DNA from: Galbibacter pacificus
GTDB taxonomy: Bacteria; Bacteroidota; Bacteroidia; Flavobacteriales; Flavobacteriaceae
Direction: 5' to 3'
Length of the DNA stretch: 64,000 nucleotides
Assembly (NCBI RefSeq): GCF_029603165.1
Contig: NZ_JAQSVC010000001.1
Span: 496,001 to 560,000 of the forward strand
Made by a program: the position numbers and the translations under genes. Below, piece by piece: positions 62,610 to 64,000 of this stretch (its first letter is position 1; the number at the start of each line of letters is the position of its first letter). The notes under the pieces were generated by a model. The model worked only from the letters and a program-made list of their open reading frames with translations, did no database searches and was not told the DNA's origin.

Positions 62610-63473
62610 TTAATAGAGGGCTTTCTTTTCTTGTCTGTATTTGCTTGGGCTCATACCTTTGTATTTTTTAAATTGGCGACTGAGATGACTTTCGTCGGTA
62701 AAGCCCAATTCGTCCGAAATTTGACCGATAGTATAATCACTGTATAGCAATCGTTGTTCTATATATTTCATTTTGTATAGGGATATATAGTGTTGTAGGG
62801 TTTCTCCAGTCAATTTTTTAAAATATTCACCAATATAATTTTTTGAAATATTAAAGGTTTTTGCTAGGGTAGTGGTCTTTAATTGTCCTGGATTTCCTAT
62901 ATTTTTTTTTATGTGCGTTAATATTTTATTGATTAACGGTTCATCATTCAGCAGGATTCCCGGATTAGGTTTAGTTGTAAGGTTTCTTGATAAAATATTT
63001 AATATCAATGTGATATACTGTTGCGTATGTTGTTGGGAACATAGCCCTTTTTGATCGTGTTCAATAATGATATTTGAAATAAGGTTTGTGATCATTTGAC
63101 AGTCCTCAATACTTTGAATAACGACCGATTCATACCTGTTATGGTTATAAAAAATCTGTTCTAACTGTTTTAACCAGGAAAGTCTATTGTTTTGAAATGT
63201 AGGATTAGTTTCTGATGTCAGGAAAACTTCTGAAAAACGGATGGAACAGAATTTGGTGGGTTCCCTGCTTTTAAACCCTCTGCAATCCATGGGAGTGAAC
63301 AAGAAAATATCTCCTTTCCCGTAGGTATGATTATTTTCGTTTACGATCCTCTGCCCACTCCCATCCATAATTTGAAGAATCTCAAAAAAATGATAAATCA
63401 ATGCACTCTCTTGCCAATTTTCATTTTCTGAAATAAACAATTCCATGGGCTGGTACAATTGTTTTCTTTTCAC
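62610..63473 (-). CDS. AraC-family transcriptional regulator
   Basis: A 287-residue regulator. The N-terminal half is a cupin-like ligand-sensing domain (LIYHFFEILQIMDGSGQRIV, GKGDIFLFTPMDCRGF); the C-terminal 100 residues are the AraC double helix-turn-helix (LINKILTHIKKNIGNPGQLKTTTLAKTFNISKNYIGEYFKKLTG, IGQISDELGFTDESHLSRQFKKYKGMSPSKYRQ). It is divergent from the alpha/beta hydrolase 131 bp away and may control it; the inducer is unknown. Confidence 0.9.
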   Translation of the reverse strand: MKRKQLYQPMELFISENENWQESALIYHFFEILQIMDGSGQRIVNENNHTYGKGDIFLFTPMDCRGFKSREPTKFCSIRFSEVFLTSETNPTFQNNRLSWLKQLEQIFYNHNRYESVVIQSIEDCQMITNLISNIIIEHDQKGLCSQQHTQQYITLILNILSRNLTTKPNPGILLNDEPLINKILTHIKKNIGNPGQLKTTTLAKTFNISKNYIGEYFKKLTGETLQHYISLYKMKYIEQRLLYSDYTIGQISDELGFTDESHLSRQFKKYKGMSPSKYRQEKKALY

Positions 63474-63534
63474 AAACCTCAGATTTTACATTATTATCCT
63501 CTTATTTTAAAAGTACAGGGAATGCGGTACCGCT

Positions 63535-63542
63535 TACTTTTG
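63535..63542 (+). promoter_or_regulatory. Candidate -7 promoter element for the alpha/beta hydrolase gene
   Basis: TACTTTTG fits TAnnTTTG and lies 62 bp before the hydrolase start within the 131-bp divergent region. Confidence 0.4.
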
Positions 63543-63604
63543 TCCTCAATATACAAATTGCTTATTCAAAACCATAAAATTTTAATGAACAAAAAGATAT
63601 AAAA

Positions 63605-64000
63605 ATGGAAAACAATACAAATATGACTTCGGGCATATCATTCTTTACAACAGGCGATGGATGTAGAATCGCATACAAGGTCGATGGTGATTTTTCCCTC
63701 CCTGTTTTAGTTTTATCGAACTCTATAGCTACCGATTTTAGCATGTGGGATGGACAGATTGACAATTTTAGCAAATATTTCACAATACTGCGTTTTGATA
63801 CAAGGGGGAATGGTCTGTCGGATGCTCCTATAGGGGATTATTCAATAGATAGGATGTCACTTGATGTGGTAGCGCTTTTAGATTATCTGAAAATTGAAAA
63901 AATTCATTTTCTCGGTCTGTCACTGGGAGGATTTATCGGGCAATGGTTGGGTATCCATAGCCCGGAAAGAATACATAAGTTGATATTGGCAAACACATCA
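63605..64000 (+). CDS. Alpha/beta hydrolase, 3-oxoadipate enol-lactonase-like (3' truncated by window)
   Basis: The N-terminal 132 residues of a protein running off the window. Start ATG 63605. It begins with a beta sheet, then VLVLSNSIATDFSMWDGQ (oxyanion region), LRFDTRGNGLSDAP, and the nucleophile elbow G-L-S-L-G-G in HFLGLSLGGFIGQWLGIHSPERI. The DTRGNG and GLSLGG patterns resemble the PcaD-type enol-lactonases of aromatic-acid degradation, but general esterases share them. The remaining catalytic residues lie outside. Confidence 0.85.
   Translation, partial: MENNTNMTSGISFFTTGDGCRIAYKVDGDFSLPVLVLSNSIATDFSMWDGQIDNFSKYFTILRFDTRGNGLSDAPIGDYSIDRMSLDVVALLDYLKIEKIHFLGLSLGGFIGQWLGIHSPERIHKLILANTS

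Overview
The window reads as chromosomal DNA from a carbohydrate-degrading Bacteroidota, most likely a marine-type flavobacterium. The evidence is four SusC/SusD-type outer-membrane pairs (the first SusC lacks its start), two FecI-like sigma / FecR anti-sigma pairs, many exported lipoproteins, four cysteine-type S1 sulfatases, AT-rich DNA, and several TAnnTTTG boxes of the Bacteroidota -7 type. I see no rRNA, tRNA, CRISPR array, insertion sequence or phage gene. Species cannot be fixed from sequence alone.

Layout. (1) 1-7297: SusC (5' cut), SusD, a lipoprotein ADP-ribosylglycohydrolase, a ribokinase and a GRP/DMT-type sugar permease. By gene content this is a riboside or ADP-ribose salvage locus like the rus systems of Bacteroides; a strong terminator follows. 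(2) 7605-14977: an accessory stretch of small, mostly unrelated genes: RpoA-CTD-like protein, RibD-type reductase, DUF1772 and other small membrane proteins, SRPBCC, DoxX, DUF1801, VOC, an esterase-fold protein that has lost its nucleophile, a helical-repeat/Arr (rifampin ADP-ribosyltransferase) fusion, and a Tat-exported xylose-isomerase-like TIM barrel. (3) 15285-27629: sigma/anti-sigma-controlled locus: SusC with STN domain, SusD, sulfatase, FAD-dependent oxidoreductase, CstA-type transporter, and an SGNH hydrolase whose catalytic blocks are in circularly permuted order. (4) 27713-43159: a GlcNAc/chitin-type locus. A minus-strand arm (SusC, SusD, XylR-like regulator, possible small ORF, NagB) diverges from a plus-strand arm (GH18 with two near-identical C-terminal modules, GH5, GH20, sodium/solute symporter, NagA). 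It covers extracellular cleavage through fructose-6-phosphate, except that no GlcNAc kinase is visible. (5) 43423-55161: a second sigma/anti-sigma locus with SusC/SusD and three sulfatases, two resembling iduronate-2-sulfatase and heparan N-sulfatase; its target is probably a sulfated glycan, perhaps amino-sugar-containing like that of the neighbouring locus. (6) 55587-59460: siderophore-type TonB receptor, PepSY membrane protein and a 60-residue membrane protein, an iron-uptake module. (7) 59645-64000: isochorismatase-family hydrolase, M23-like protein, exported Rid-family protein and AraC regulator on the minus strand, then a plus-strand alpha/beta hydrolase cut by the window end.

How it fits together: SusC/SusD pairs import oligosaccharides; sulfatases and GHs trim them at the cell surface or in the periplasm; inner-membrane carriers (GRP, CstA, SSS) move monomers inward; ribokinase, NagA and NagB feed central metabolism. 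Two loci are switched by trans-envelope sigma/anti-sigma signalling and one apparently by a cytoplasmic XylR-like sensor. The least conventional items are the permuted SGNH enzyme, the nucleophile-less esterase fold, the Arr fusion, and hairpins placed about 45 nt before both STN-type susC starts.
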